DNA of 39,381 bases from Streptomyces sp. MBT65 (GCF_016612545.1 NZ_JAENRY010000061.1:1-39381), one strand, 5' to 3'. Positions 16,629 to 25,821 are shown, counted from the first letter of the stretch. The notes: a model not told the origin generated them from the letters alone. Translations and numbers: made by a program.

Positions 16629-18437
16629 ATGTTCCGTATGTTCACCACCCGCCCCACGCTCCAGGGCACCTTCGGCATGGTGTCCTCCACCCACTGGCTG
16701 GCTTCGCAGTCGGCGATGGCGGTCCTGGAGGACGGCGGCAACGCGTACGACGCCGCCGTCGCCGGGGCGTTCGTGCTGCACGTCGTGGAACCGCACCTCA
16801 ACGGACCCGCCGGTGAGGTGCCCATCCTCCTCGCCCCGGCGGGCGGGGAGGTACGGGTGCTGTGCGGACAGGGCGTCGCACCGGCCGGGGCGACGATCGA
16901 GCACTACAGGGGACTGGGGCTGGATCTCGTACCCGGTACCGGACCCCTCGCGGCGGCCGTCCCCGGCGCCTTCGACGCCTGGATGGTCCTCCTCCGGGAC
17001 TACGGCACGAAGTCCCTGGCCGACGTTCTGAAGTACGCCATCGGGTACGCCGGGGACGGCCACGCGTGCGTGGAGAACGTCGGGGCGACCGTCGAGGCCG
17101 TACGGGAGCTGTTCGAGACGGAGTGGACCTCGTCGGCGGACGTGTATCTGCCGGGCGGGAAGGCGCCCAGGCCCGGTGAGCTGTTCCGCAATCCCGCTCT
17201 CGCCGCCACCTGGCGGCGGCTGCTCGCCGAGGTCGCGGAGGCGGGGGACCGGATCGCCCAGATCGAGGCGGCGCGGGAGGCGTGGCGGTCCGGGTTCGTC
17301 GCTGAGGCCCTCCTGCGGCAGTCCGGGCGGCTCACCATGGACACCAGCGGCGAGCGCCACACCGGGACCCTCACGGCCGCCGACCTGGCCTCCTGGTCCG
17401 CGTCCTACGAGACACCGGTGACGTACGACTGGAACGGCTGGACGCTCTGCAAGGCCGGCCCCTGGAGCCAGGGCCCGGTCCTCCTCCAGCAACTGGCACT
17501 GCTGCCGCCCGCATTGCCCTCCTACGGGTCCGCCGACTACGTCCACCTCCTGATCGAGGGCTGCAAGCTCGCGATGGCCGACCGGGAGGCCTGGTACGGC
17601 GACGCGGGCGAGGACGCCGTACCGCTGGGGGAGTTGCTGTCGGCGGACTACAACGCGGTGCGGCGGGAGCTGATCGACGAGAAGGCGTCGTACGAGCTGC
17701 GGCCGGGCAGCCCCGGCGGGCGTGCTCCGCGACTGAGCGGGCACGCGCGCGTGGTGGCGCCCGCGGAGCCCGGTTTCGACCCGATGGGGGCGGGGGAGCC
17801 GACCGTCGCACGGGTCGCCGCCGACGGGGGCACCCGTGGCGACACCTGCCACCTCGATGTCGTCGACCGCTGGGGCAACATGATCGCGGCCACCCCCAGC
17901 GGCGGCTGGCTCCAGTCCAACCCGGTGGTGCCCGAACTGGGCTTCCCCCTGGGCACCCGGCTCCAGATGGCCTGGCTGGAGCCCGGCCTGCCCAACTCCC
18001 TTGCCCCGGGCCGCCGTCCGCGCACCACGCTCACCCCGTCGATCGCCCTGCGCGACGGAGTCCCGGTCCTGGCGTTCGGCACACCCGGAGGCGACCAGCA
18101 GGACCAGTGGCAGCTGCACTTCTTCCTGGCGCTCGCCACGCGTGCGAAGGTGCGCGGCGGCCTCGACCTCCAGGGCGCGATCGACGCCCCGAACTGGCAC
18201 AACGACAGCTTCCCCGGATCCTTCTACCCGCGCGGCATGCGACCGGGGAGCGTGACGGTCGAGTCCCGCACGGACGCGGCGGTGGTGGAGGAGCTGCGGC
18301 GGCGCGGCCACGACGTGACCGTCGGGGACGCCTGGTCGGAGGGGCGGCTGTGCGCGGTCGCCCGGGACCCGGAGACCGGGATCCTGTCGGCGGCGGCGAA
18401 CCCGCGAGGCATGCAGGGGTACGCCGTGGGGCGGTGA
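16629..18437 (+). CDS. Gamma-glutamyltransferase-family N-terminal nucleophile hydrolase
   Basis: A 602-aa protein of the GGT/cephalosporin acylase group. The self-cleavage and catalytic threonine is T406 in RGDTCHLDVVDRWGNM; other family features are GGNAYDAAVAGAFVLHVVEPH and the glycine-rich PSGGWLQSN. Unlike periplasmic GGTs no signal peptide is visible: the chain starts MFRMFTTRPTLQGTFGMVSS directly, so it is probably cytosolic. The usual TTH(F/L)S motif is replaced with DTCHLDV, as in GGT-like subfamilies whose substrates are often not glutathione. An ATG at 16638 is an alternative start. Confidence 0.87.
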   Translation: MFRMFTTRPTLQGTFGMVSSTHWLASQSAMAVLEDGGNAYDAAVAGAFVLHVVEPHLNGPAGEVPILLAPAGGEVRVLCGQGVAPAGATIEHYRGLGLDLVPGTGPLAAAVPGAFDAWMVLLRDYGTKSLADVLKYAIGYAGDGHACVENVGATVEAVRELFETEWTSSADVYLPGGKAPRPGELFRNPALAATWRRLLAEVAEAGDRIAQIEAAREAWRSGFVAEALLRQSGRLTMDTSGERHTGTLTAADLASWSASYETPVTYDWNGWTLCKAGPWSQGPVLLQQLALLPPALPSYGSADYVHLLIEGCKLAMADREAWYGDAGEDAVPLGELLSADYNAVRRELIDEKASYELRPGSPGGRAPRLSGHARVVAPAEPGFDPMGAGEPTVARVAADGGTRGDTCHLDVVDRWGNMIAATPSGGWLQSNPVVPELGFPLGTRLQMAWLEPGLPNSLAPGRRPRTTLTPSIALRDGVPVLAFGTPGGDQQDQWQLHFFLALATRAKVRGGLDLQGAIDAPNWHNDSFPGSFYPRGMRPGSVTVESRTDAAVVEELRRRGHDVTVGDAWSEGRLCAVARDPETGILSAAANPRGMQGYAVGR

Positions 18438-18443
18438 CCAAAC

Positions 18444-18481
18444 CCGGGTGTTCACGGTGATTCCACCCGGTGTGTACCGGG
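18444..18481 (+). terminator. Overlapping hairpins after the GGT-family gene
   Basis: CCGGGTG (18444-18450) pairs with CACCCGG (18464-18470) around 13 nt, starting 6 bp after the stop; overlapping it, CCCGGT (18466-18471) pairs with ACCGGG (18476-18481) around GTGT. The two are mutually exclusive, the first probably terminating the GGT-family transcript. Confidence 0.45.
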
Positions 18482-18520
18482 CGGGAGGGGATTGTCAGTG
18501 ACGCGTGCTCTCATGGAGGC

Positions 18521-19363
18521 ATGATCGAAGACACCGAAACCATCGACGAGTTTCTCGTACAGCGCACGGCCGACATCGAAGAAGCGATCCGTACCGCGGC
18601 GGCCACGGAGATCATGCCCCGCTTCCGGCAGCTCGCCGCGCACGAGATAGACCAGAAGAGCGGCCCGCACGACCTGGTCACGGACGCCGACCGCAACGCC
18701 GAGCGGTATCTGACGAAGGTGCTCGGCTCCCTCCTGCCCGGCTCCGTCGTGGTCGGCGAGGAAGCGGTGCACGCCGACCCGGAGACGTACGAGGCGATCC
18801 AGGGCGACGCCCCGGTCTGGATCGTCGACCCGGTCGACGGGACACGGCAGTTCGTGCGCGGCGAGACCGGCTTCTGCACCCTGGTCGCGCTCGCCCGGCA
18901 CGGCGAACTGCTCGCGTCCTGGACCTACGCACCCGCCCGCGACCAACTGGCCACGGCGGTGAAGGGCGGCGGCGCCTTCCTCGACGGCGTACGGCTGCGC
19001 TCCGGCGCCCCGGATCCCGCCCGGGACCTCGAGGTGGCGACCTCCCACCCGGACTACACGACGGACGCCCAGAAGCGCGCGCTGCTCGGCCTGTGGGCGG
19101 ACGGGGTGCACACGCGCCCGTGCGGCTCGGCCGGACTGGAGTATCTCGCCCTCGCCCGGGGCGAGTTGGACGCCACGGCCTTCTCCTGGGAGGCCGCCTG
19201 GGACCACGCGGCGGGCCTGCTCCTCGTCGAGGAGGCGGGCGGCGCCCACCTCACCCTCACCGGAGAGCCCTTCCGGATCACGGGAGGCAACGCACTGCCG
19301 TTCACGGCGGCCCGGGACGCGGCGACGGCCCGGCGCGTGATCGACCTGCTGAGGGCGTCGTAG
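18521..19363 (+). CDS. Inositol-monophosphatase-family phosphatase
   Basis: A 280-aa Mg2+-dependent phosphatase. Family motifs are GEEAVH, the metal site IVDPVDGTRQFVRG, and AWDHAAGLLLVEEAGG near the C-terminus. Related actinobacterial proteins act on inositol-1-phosphate, histidinol phosphate or fructose-1,6-bisphosphate; the sequence does not decide among them. The ATG at 18521 follows GGAGG directly and gives the normal family length, whereas the longest frame would begin at 18470 in the terminator region. Confidence 0.88.
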   Translation: MIEDTETIDEFLVQRTADIEEAIRTAAATEIMPRFRQLAAHEIDQKSGPHDLVTDADRNAERYLTKVLGSLLPGSVVVGEEAVHADPETYEAIQGDAPVWIVDPVDGTRQFVRGETGFCTLVALARHGELLASWTYAPARDQLATAVKGGGAFLDGVRLRSGAPDPARDLEVATSHPDYTTDAQKRALLGLWADGVHTRPCGSAGLEYLALARGELDATAFSWEAAWDHAAGLLLVEEAGGAHLTLTGEPFRITGGNALPFTAARDAATARRVIDLLRAS

Positions 19364-19464
19364 GGTCACGGGTTCCGCACACTGGACGGACCGGCCCCGG
19401 GGTTGTCGGTCCTGCGGCATATCCTGACTCCGAGTTTGCCATCGGCTGACGAAGGGGTCCGAAG

Positions 19465-20883
19465 GTGCCGTCGATGCTCGATGCGGTCGTGGTGGGTGCG
19501 GGGCCGAACGGACTGACGGCTGCCGTGGAGCTGGCCCGGCGCGGCTTCTCCGTGGCCGTGTTCGAGGCCAGGGAGACCGTGGGCGGCGGCGCCCGCACCG
19601 AGGAGCTGACCCTCCCCGGCTTCCGGCACGACCCCTGCGCGGCGGCGCACCCGCTCGGCGTGAACTCACCGGCGTTCCGCGCCCTGCCCCTGGAGCGCTA
19701 CGGCCTGGAGTGGCTGCACCCCGAGCTGCCCATGGCGCATCCCTTCACCGACGGCAGCGCGGCCGTGCTGTCGCGGTCGGTCGCGGAGACGGCCGCCTCC
19801 TTCGGGCCGCGCGACGCGGGGACGTACCGGAGGCTGGTCGAGCCCTTCCTCCCGAAGTGGGACACCCTGGTCCGCGACTTCATGTCCCTGCCGCGCACCG
19901 CGCTGCCGCGCGACCCGGTGACCCTCGCCCGCTTCGGCCTGGCCGGCCTGCCCCCGTCCACCTGGCTGACCAGCCGCTTCCGGGACGAGCGCGCCAAGAC
20001 CCTGTTCGCCGGCCTTGTCGGCCACGTCATGGCCCCGCTCAGCGGCTTCGCCACCGGCGCGATCGGCCTGGTCTTCGCCCTGGCGGCACACGCGCGTGGC
20101 TGGCCGGTGGCGCGCGGCGGCTCCCAGTCCATCTCGGACGCGCTGGCCGCTTACCTCAAGGACCTCGGCGGTGAGATCCACACCGACTACGAGGTCAAGC
20201 GCCTCGACGACCTCCCCCCGGCCCGCGCCTACGTCTTCGACACCTCGCCCACCGCCCTGGCGAAGATCGCGGGCTTCGGCAACTACTACGAGCACTTCCG
20301 CTACGGCGCCGGAGTCTTCAAGGTCGACTACGCACTCGACGGCCCGGTGCCCTGGACCGCCAAGGAGGCCCGCACCGCCGGCACGGTACAGATCGGCGCC
20401 GACAGCACCGAGATCGGCACCGCCCTGCGCGCCGCGTCCCGCGAGAACCGCGCCCCCGACAAGCCGTTCATGATCACCGTGCAGCCCAGCATCGTCGACC
20501 CCACCCGGGCCCCGGCCGGCAAACAGGTCTTCTGGGCCTACGGCCATGTCCCCAGCGGCTGGACCGGCGACCTCACGGACGCCCTGGAACGCCAACTGGA
20601 GCGCTTCGCCCCGGGTTTCCGCGATCGCGTCCTCGCCCGGGCGACCGCGGGCCCACCCGAACTGGCCGCCCGCAACGCCAACTACGTGGGCGGCGACATC
20701 GGCTCCGGCGCGGTCTCCGGTCTCCAGATCCTGCTGCGCCCCAAGCTCTCCCTCTCTCCCTACGGCACCCCGCACCCGGCCGTCTTCATCTGCTCCTCGG
20801 CGACCCCGCCGGGCCCCGGCGTGCACGGCATGTCGGGACACAACGCGGCGAAGGCCGTCTGGCGACGACTGAGGCAGTCATGA
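19465..20883 (+). CDS. FAD-dependent oxidoreductase of the phytoene-desaturase-like family
   Basis: A 472-aa flavoprotein with the N-terminal dinucleotide fold VVVGAGPNGLTAAVELARRG and GGGARTEE, and a C-terminal FAD contact GPGVHGMSGHNAA. It belongs to the NAD(P)/FAD amine-oxidase/carotenoid-desaturase-like group (annotated as phytoene dehydrogenase and related proteins), but no carotenoid genes lie nearby and substrate is unknown. GTG start at 19465 after GAAGGGGTCCGAAG. Its last codons overlap the start of the macro-domain gene (ATGA), so the two are translationally coupled. Confidence 0.85.
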   Translation: MPSMLDAVVVGAGPNGLTAAVELARRGFSVAVFEARETVGGGARTEELTLPGFRHDPCAAAHPLGVNSPAFRALPLERYGLEWLHPELPMAHPFTDGSAAVLSRSVAETAASFGPRDAGTYRRLVEPFLPKWDTLVRDFMSLPRTALPRDPVTLARFGLAGLPPSTWLTSRFRDERAKTLFAGLVGHVMAPLSGFATGAIGLVFALAAHARGWPVARGGSQSISDALAAYLKDLGGEIHTDYEVKRLDDLPPARAYVFDTSPTALAKIAGFGNYYEHFRYGAGVFKVDYALDGPVPWTAKEARTAGTVQIGADSTEIGTALRAASRENRAPDKPFMITVQPSIVDPTRAPAGKQVFWAYGHVPSGWTGDLTDALERQLERFAPGFRDRVLARATAGPPELAARNANYVGGDIGSGAVSGLQILLRPKLSLSPYGTPHPAVFICSSATPPGPGVHGMSGHNAAKAVWRRLRQS

Positions 20884-21392
20884 CCACCACCATCACCCTC
20901 GTCCGGGGCGATATCACCCGCCAGACCGCCGACGCGATCGTCAACGCGGCCAACTCCTCGCTCCTGGGCGGCGGAGGAGTCGACGGCGCGATCCACCGCC
21001 GGGGCGGCCCGGCGATCCTGGAGGACTGCCGCAAGCTGCGCGCCTCCCACTACGGCAAGGGCCTGCGCACCGGCCAGGCGGTCGCGACGACGGCGGGCGA
21101 ACTCGACGCCCGGTGGGTGATCCACACGGTCGGACCCGTGCACTCCCGCGAGGAGGACCGCTCGGAGCAACTCGCCTCCTGCTACCGGGAGTCGCTGCGT
21201 GTCGCCGATGAACTCGGCGCGCGTACGGTCGCGTTCCCCGCCGTGTCCGCCGGTATCTACGGCTGGCCGATGGACGACGCGGCGCGCATCGCCGTAGAAA
21301 CCGTGCGGGCCGCGGAGACGGCGGTCGAGGAAGTCACGTTCGTGCTGTTCGACGAGGTGGCGTACGAGGCGTTCGGGCGGCAGGTGCGCTGA
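20880..21392 (+). CDS. Macro-domain O-acetyl-ADP-ribose deacetylase-like protein
   Basis: A 170-aa single macro domain (MacroD/YmdB type). The ADP-ribose site is intact: VRGDIT, NAANSSLLGGGGVDGAIHR, the phosphate loop AVSAGIYGWP and the C-terminal FVLFDEVAYEAF. Such proteins remove the acetyl group from O-acetyl-ADP-ribose (a sirtuin product) or ADP-ribose from proteins. It is co-translated with the FAD oxidoreductase through an ATGA overlap. A sirtuin lies elsewhere in the window (38566) but not in this operon. Confidence 0.93.
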   Translation: MTTTITLVRGDITRQTADAIVNAANSSLLGGGGVDGAIHRRGGPAILEDCRKLRASHYGKGLRTGQAVATTAGELDARWVIHTVGPVHSREEDRSEQLASCYRESLRVADELGARTVAFPAVSAGIYGWPMDDAARIAVETVRAAETAVEEVTFVLFDEVAYEAFGRQVR

Positions 21393-21431
21393 CCGACTGC
21401 CGTAGCCCGTCTGCCTGTTGGAGGATGGTCC

Positions 21432-22466
21432 TCACGCGTCGATCACGACGTCCTCCAGCGGTTTCGAGCAGCAGAGCAGGATCTTGTTCTGGGCGATCTC
21501 GCGTGGCCGGATGCCTCCGTTGTGCCGCATGTCGACGGTGCCGGAGAGCAGGGTCGTCTTGCAGGTGCCGCACATGCCCTGCGCGCAGGAGGCCGGCAGG
21601 CTGAGGCCGGCTCGGGACGCGGCGGCGAGGAGCGAGGTGTCGGGGTCGCACTCGACGGTGCGTCCGCTGCGGGTGAACTCGACCTTGAAACCGGTGTCCG
21701 CAGCGGTGGTGGGTGAGGTGTCGGCCTGCGCGGTCGGCGTCTCGAAGGCGAAGCTCTCCTCGTGGTAGTGGTCCATGTCGAGGCCCGCGTCCGACAGCAT
21801 CCGCCGTACGGCCGCCATGTAGGGGGCGGGGCCGCAGGTGAAGACCTCCCGTTCGAGGAAGTCCGGCGCGATCTGCCGGAGCGTCTCGATCGTGAGCCGG
21901 CCGCGGTGTCCGCCCCAGGGGGCGTACGGGCGGTCCTCCTCGCAGACGTGGACGATCCGGATGTTGGGCGCGGTCGCGGCGATGAGGTCGAGTTCGTGGC
22001 GGAAGACGATGTCCGCCGGAGTGCGCGCACTGTGCACGAACACCACGTCGGCGGGGTCAGCGAGGTCGTACAGCGTCCTGGTCATCGCCATCGACGGCGT
22101 CACCCCGACACCCCCGGACAGGAAGAGGTACTTGGGCGCCGGATGCCGGGCCGTGGAGAAGTCGCCGAGCGGTCCGTGCGCCCGTACGGTGTCGCCCGGC
22201 CCGAGGTGGTCGTGCAGCCGGTTCGACACGAGCCCGCCCGGTACGCGCTTCACCGTGATCGAGAGCAGGAAGGGGCGGGTGGGCGGTGAGGAGATGGTGT
22301 AGCAGCGCTGCACCGGCCGGCCGTCGATGTCGAGGGTCAGGGTCAGGAACTGGCCCGGGTCGTGCCGGAACAGCCGGGGTTCGGCGTACTCGAACACGAA
22401 CGTGGACACGTCGTGCGTGAGCGGGTGCACCTGACGGCAGACCAGCAGCTCTTCGGTCTCGCTCAT
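21432..22466 (-). CDS. Ferredoxin-type reductase of a Rieske demethylase (GbcB-like)
   Basis: A 344-aa electron-transfer protein: FAD domain with RCYTISSPPT, NAD domain with LFLSGGVGVTPSMAM and FTCGPAPYMAAVRRML, and a C-terminal plant-type [2Fe-2S] ferredoxin domain with SCAQGMCGTCKTTL and a final cysteine in ILLCCSKP. This order matches the reductases of Rieske N-demethylases such as glycine betaine demethylase GbcB and stachydrine demethylase. It overlaps the upstream Rieske oxygenase by 4 bp (ATGA at 22466), so the two form one enzyme: NADH electrons pass from FAD to ferredoxin to the Rieske centre. A long in-frame upstream extension overlaps the oxygenase gene and is rejected. Confidence 0.88.
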   Translation of the reverse strand: MSETEELLVCRQVHPLTHDVSTFVFEYAEPRLFRHDPGQFLTLTLDIDGRPVQRCYTISSPPTRPFLLSITVKRVPGGLVSNRLHDHLGPGDTVRAHGPLGDFSTARHPAPKYLFLSGGVGVTPSMAMTRTLYDLADPADVVFVHSARTPADIVFRHELDLIAATAPNIRIVHVCEEDRPYAPWGGHRGRLTIETLRQIAPDFLEREVFTCGPAPYMAAVRRMLSDAGLDMDHYHEESFAFETPTAQADTSPTTAADTGFKVEFTRSGRTVECDPDTSLLAAASRAGLSLPASCAQGMCGTCKTTLLSGTVDMRHNGGIRPREIAQNKILLCCSKPLEDVVIDA

Positions 22467-23716
22467 GGCAGGAGCTCCAGGTGGGCCTTGAGCCTGGTCA
22501 CGTACCAGTTGACGAACGCCTCCACCTGTTCCTCCGTCGGGCCGTACGGGCCCGGCAGATAGGCCGGACTGCTGATGCCCCGGTGGGCGCGGGCCACCAG
22601 CACCGCGTCCTGGTCGTTCGTGGCCTGCCACACCTTCGTGAGGGTGTCGAGGTCGTAGTCGATCCCCTCGACGGCGTCGGCATGGACGAGCCAGGTGGTG
22701 CGGACGAGGGTGCGGTCCGGGCCGAGCGGGATCACGGAGAACGTGATCGCGTGGTCGGCCATGAAGTGGAACCACGAGTTGGGCTGGATGTGCATGGACA
22801 GGCGGCCCAGGCGTGCCGTGGGGAAGTCCGCCAGCAGGCGTGAGCACGCGGCCGTGCCGTCCGGGGTGTACGACTCCCCGGCGAGGTCGAGGGGTTCGCG
22901 CTGGATGCGGAAACCGGTGGGCCGGGTGTCCAGTTCCTCGATCTCGGCGTACGGCAGGCCCAGGGAGTCGTAGGTCTCGCGGGCCTCGGCGTCGGCCACG
23001 AGGAAGCGCTCGTAGGCGGGGCGCAGCGCGTGCGGGATGTCCTTCTCCTGGTAGCCGTAGATGGGGAAGTAGCAGGCCTGGAGCTCGGGATGGCCCACGC
23101 AGTGGTAGCACTCCCGGTTGTTCTCCATGGTCAGCTTCCAGTTGCCGTTCTCGACCAGGTCGATCTGCGTGGCGACCTTCGCCTCGGCCAGGCGGTGCGG
23201 TGCGAGGTACGGCTCGATGCGTGCGGCGACCTCGTCGAAGTCCTCAGGCGGCTCCTGGGCGAGGCAGACGAAGACCAGCCCGGCCACCGTGCGCGTGTGC
23301 ACGGACCGCAGCCCGAAGCAGGACGGGTCGAAGCCGGGCGCCTGGGACTCGGCGTACAGCAGCTTGCCGTCCACGCCGTACGTCCAACGGTGGTACCCGC
23401 AGACGATGTTGCCCACCGAACCGCGCTCCTCGTTGAGGATCCGCGCCCCGCGGTGGCGGCAGACGTTGTGGAAGGCCCGGACGGCCTCGTCGTCGTCGCG
23501 CACGACGATGATGGAGTACGACCCGAGGTCGACCGTCACATAGTCGCCGGGCTCGGGAAGCTCCGCCTCGGCGGCCACGAACAGCCAACTCCGGGCGAAC
23601 ACGGCCTCGATGTCGAGGTCGAAGAACTCCTCGCCTACGTAGAACGGGGCTTCGAGGCTCCGACCGGCGGGACGGCGGGCAACGAGGTCGCCGACGTCGG
23701 AGGTCGCTTGCTTCAT
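22463..23716 (-). CDS. Rieske non-heme iron oxygenase, quaternary-amine demethylase type (GbcA-like)
   Basis: A 417-aa aromatic-ring-hydroxylating-type oxygenase alpha subunit. The Rieske [2Fe-2S] ligands are C86/H88 (CRHRGARI) and C106/H109 (CGYHRWTYG). The mononuclear iron histidines are H205 and H209 in ENNRECYHCVGHPEL, a signature shared with GbcA and choline monooxygenase-like demethylases rather than aromatic dioxygenases. It probably removes one N-methyl group as formaldehyde from glycine betaine, stachydrine, carnitine or a similar betaine. ATG preceded by CGGAGAGATGAG. It lies between the DgcA-like flavoprotein (50 bp upstream) and the reductase (overlapping), all one operon. Confidence 0.88.
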   Translation of the reverse strand: MKQATSDVGDLVARRPAGRSLEAPFYVGEEFFDLDIEAVFARSWLFVAAEAELPEPGDYVTVDLGSYSIIVVRDDDEAVRAFHNVCRHRGARILNEERGSVGNIVCGYHRWTYGVDGKLLYAESQAPGFDPSCFGLRSVHTRTVAGLVFVCLAQEPPEDFDEVAARIEPYLAPHRLAEAKVATQIDLVENGNWKLTMENNRECYHCVGHPELQACYFPIYGYQEKDIPHALRPAYERFLVADAEARETYDSLGLPYAEIEELDTRPTGFRIQREPLDLAGESYTPDGTAACSRLLADFPTARLGRLSMHIQPNSWFHFMADHAITFSVIPLGPDRTLVRTTWLVHADAVEGIDYDLDTLTKVWQATNDQDAVLVARAHRGISSPAYLPGPYGPTEEQVEAFVNWYVTRLKAHLELLP

Positions 23717-23766
23717 CTCATCTCTCCGGTACGACTGGGGAGTTGACGTGCGGACGGGGGTGGCGC

Positions 23767-25821
23767 TCAGACCGGCAGGCACAACCGCAGCGCGTCGTGG
23801 ATCGCGGCGTGGATGTTGCGGGAGGCAACCGCGTCGCCGACGCGGAAGAGCTGGTAGCGGCCCGCCTCGTCGCGGACCACGGACTGCTGCTCGTTTCCCA
23901 GCAGGGCGCGGTGGTCGACCTCGCCCAAGTTGCTGGATCCGGCGAGGAGTTCGACGTACAGCTCGTCCGCCGGCAGGGTTCCGTGCTCCACGATCACGTG
24001 GTCCACGATCCGCTCGGTCTCGGCCTCGGTGTACTCGCTGTAGAGGGTCGCGGCCAGCCGTCCGTCCCCCGTGCGACGCACGGAGCGCAGCCGTCGGGCG
24101 AGCGTGATGGTGACACCGTGCGCGGTGAACGCCCTTAGATAAGCGGGGGAGTTCATGCTGCCGACGTCGGGGGCGAGAGCGCGCTCCGGGGTGACGTACT
24201 CGATCCGGAGGTCGGGCGATGCCGTGAGGACCTCCACGGCGTCCATCGCCGGGTAGCCGCCGTGGTCGTCGTAGACCAGGATCTCGCCGCGCGGGCGGCG
24301 CAGCGAGCCCGTCATCACGTCCCAGGTGTCGGAGACCAGGTCCCCGCCCGCGGTGAGGAAAGTGCGGTTGGGCGTGCCTCCGGTGGCGACGATCACGAGG
24401 TCGGGGTGTTCGGCGAGGACGTCGTCGGCCTCGGCGTACGTGCCCAGGCGCAGGTCGACGCCGAGGATCTTGCATTCGGCGAGGCGCCAGTCGACGATCT
24501 GGATCAGGTCGGCCCGGCGTGGGTTCGACGCGGCGAGCCTGATCTGTCCGCCGGGCTGGTCGCTCGCCTCGAACAGGACGACGTCGTGGCCGCGTTCGCC
24601 CAGTACCCGTGCCGCTTCCAGTCCGGCCGGTCCCGCTCCGACGACAACTGCCTTTCTGCGGCGGCCGGTTGTGGAGGGGATGAGGTGGGGCAGGTGGAGT
24701 TCGCGGCCGACGGACGGGTTGTGGACGCACTTGGTGTCGCCGGAGTCGTAGATCGCGTCGAGGCAGTAACTCGCCCCGACGCAGGGGCGGATGCGGTCCT
24801 CCTGGCCGGACTTCACCTTGGCGACCAGGTGCGGATCGGCGATCTGCGCACGGGTCATGCCGACCAGATCGAGCAGTCCCTCGCGCAGGGCGTGCCGCGC
24901 GGTGGCGACATCGGCGATGCGTGCCGCGTGCATCACGGGGACGGAGAGGCGCCGCTTGATCTCGCCGGTGAAGTCCAGATACGGACCGAGCGGGGTGCCG
25001 ATGGACGGGATGGCCTTAGCCAGGGACGCGTCCCGCTCGATGGAGCCGTGGATGGTGCTGATGAAGTCGATGCCGTCGGCGGCGTATTGCCGGGCGGCGG
25101 TGATCGCCTCGTCGAATGTGAGGCCGCCAAGTTGTGCCTCGTCCAGCGACATTCGTATCCCGACGATGAAATCCGGGCCGACGGCTTCGCGCACCGCGCG
25201 GATCACCCTGCGCGGAAACGCCATGCGGTTGTCGAGACCGCCGCCCCACTCGTCGTCGCGGTGGTTGGTCGCGGGGGAGAGGAAGCTGTCCAACAGGTGG
25301 CCGTACGCCTCCAGTTCGATGCCGTCGAGGCCGCCCTCCCGGCAACGGACCGCAGCCGAAGCGTAGTCGGCGACGATCCGGTCCAGGTCCCAGGACTCGG
25401 CGGCCTTGGGGAAGGCGCGGTGCGCGGGTTCGCGCAGCGGTGAGGCGGAGACCACCGGGAGCCAGTCGCCGGTGAAGTTGCTGGTGCGGCGGCCGAGATG
25501 GGTGACCTGGCACATGACGGCGGCCCCCGCCTCGTGCACGTCGTCGGCGAGCCGGCGCAGCCACGGGACGATGTCGTCGCGGTACAGGAGCAGGTTGCCG
25601 AACGCCGGCGGGCTGTCGGGCGAGACGACCGCCGAGCCGCCGATCATCGTGAGACCGACCCCGCCCCGCGCCTTCTCCAGGTGGTAGGCCCGGTAGCGGT
25701 CCTTGGGCATGCCGTCCTCGCCGAACGCCGGTTCGTGGGAGGTGCTGACCACGCGGTTGCGCAGGGTGAGGTGCTTGAGCCGGAAGGGCTGGAGCAGGGG
25801 ATCCAGGGTGGTTGAGGGCAC
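23767..25821 (-). CDS. DgcA/trimethylamine-dehydrogenase-like FMN/FAD N-demethylase
   Basis: A 684-aa flavoprotein: old-yellow-enzyme FMN barrel (~1-340), iron-sulfur segment, then FAD and NAD(P) binding halves (VVVGAGPAGLEAARVLGERG; LVIVATGG). The layout is that of trimethylamine dehydrogenase, 2,4-dienoyl-CoA reductase and the dimethylglycine/N-methylproline demethylase DgcA. The cluster-binding stretch is RPCVGASYCLDAIYDSGDTKC: cysteines 347, 353 and 365 remain, but the classical second cysteine is A350. That substitution, with CVGA-x-YC, fits DgcA-type demethylases. GTG start at 25821 is preceded by GAGGAG; an in-frame ATG at 25917 would run through the operator palindrome. It heads the operon and would take the second demethylation step after the Rieske enzyme. 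Confidence 0.85.
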   Translation of the reverse strand: MPSTTLDPLLQPFRLKHLTLRNRVVSTSHEPAFGEDGMPKDRYRAYHLEKARGGVGLTMIGGSAVVSPDSPPAFGNLLLYRDDIVPWLRRLADDVHEAGAAVMCQVTHLGRRTSNFTGDWLPVVSASPLREPAHRAFPKAAESWDLDRIVADYASAAVRCREGGLDGIELEAYGHLLDSFLSPATNHRDDEWGGGLDNRMAFPRRVIRAVREAVGPDFIVGIRMSLDEAQLGGLTFDEAITAARQYAADGIDFISTIHGSIERDASLAKAIPSIGTPLGPYLDFTGEIKRRLSVPVMHAARIADVATARHALREGLLDLVGMTRAQIADPHLVAKVKSGQEDRIRPCVGASYCLDAIYDSGDTKCVHNPSVGRELHLPHLIPSTTGRRRKAVVVGAGPAGLEAARVLGERGHDVVLFEASDQPGGQIRLAASNPRRADLIQIVDWRLAECKILGVDLRLGTYAEADDVLAEHPDLVIVATGGTPNRTFLTAGGDLVSDTWDVMTGSLRRPRGEILVYDDHGGYPAMDAVEVLTASPDLRIEYVTPERALAPDVGSMNSPAYLRAFTAHGVTITLARRLRSVRRTGDGRLAATLYSEYTEAETERIVDHVIVEHGTLPADELYVELLAGSSNLGEVDHRALLGNEQQSVVRDEAGRYQLFRVGDAVASRNIHAAIHDALRLCLPV

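Noticed and set aside
9836..21392. A secondary-metabolite gene cluster around the methyltransferase, FAD oxidoreductase and GGT-like genes
   Set aside because: No core biosynthetic enzyme (PKS, NRPS, terpene cyclase, RiPP precursor) is present; genes look like separate housekeeping units.
22467..23111. Longer version of the ferredoxin reductase extending into the Rieske gene
   Set aside because: The extra residues are out-of-frame translation of the Rieske gene; the ATGA overlap gives the natural start.
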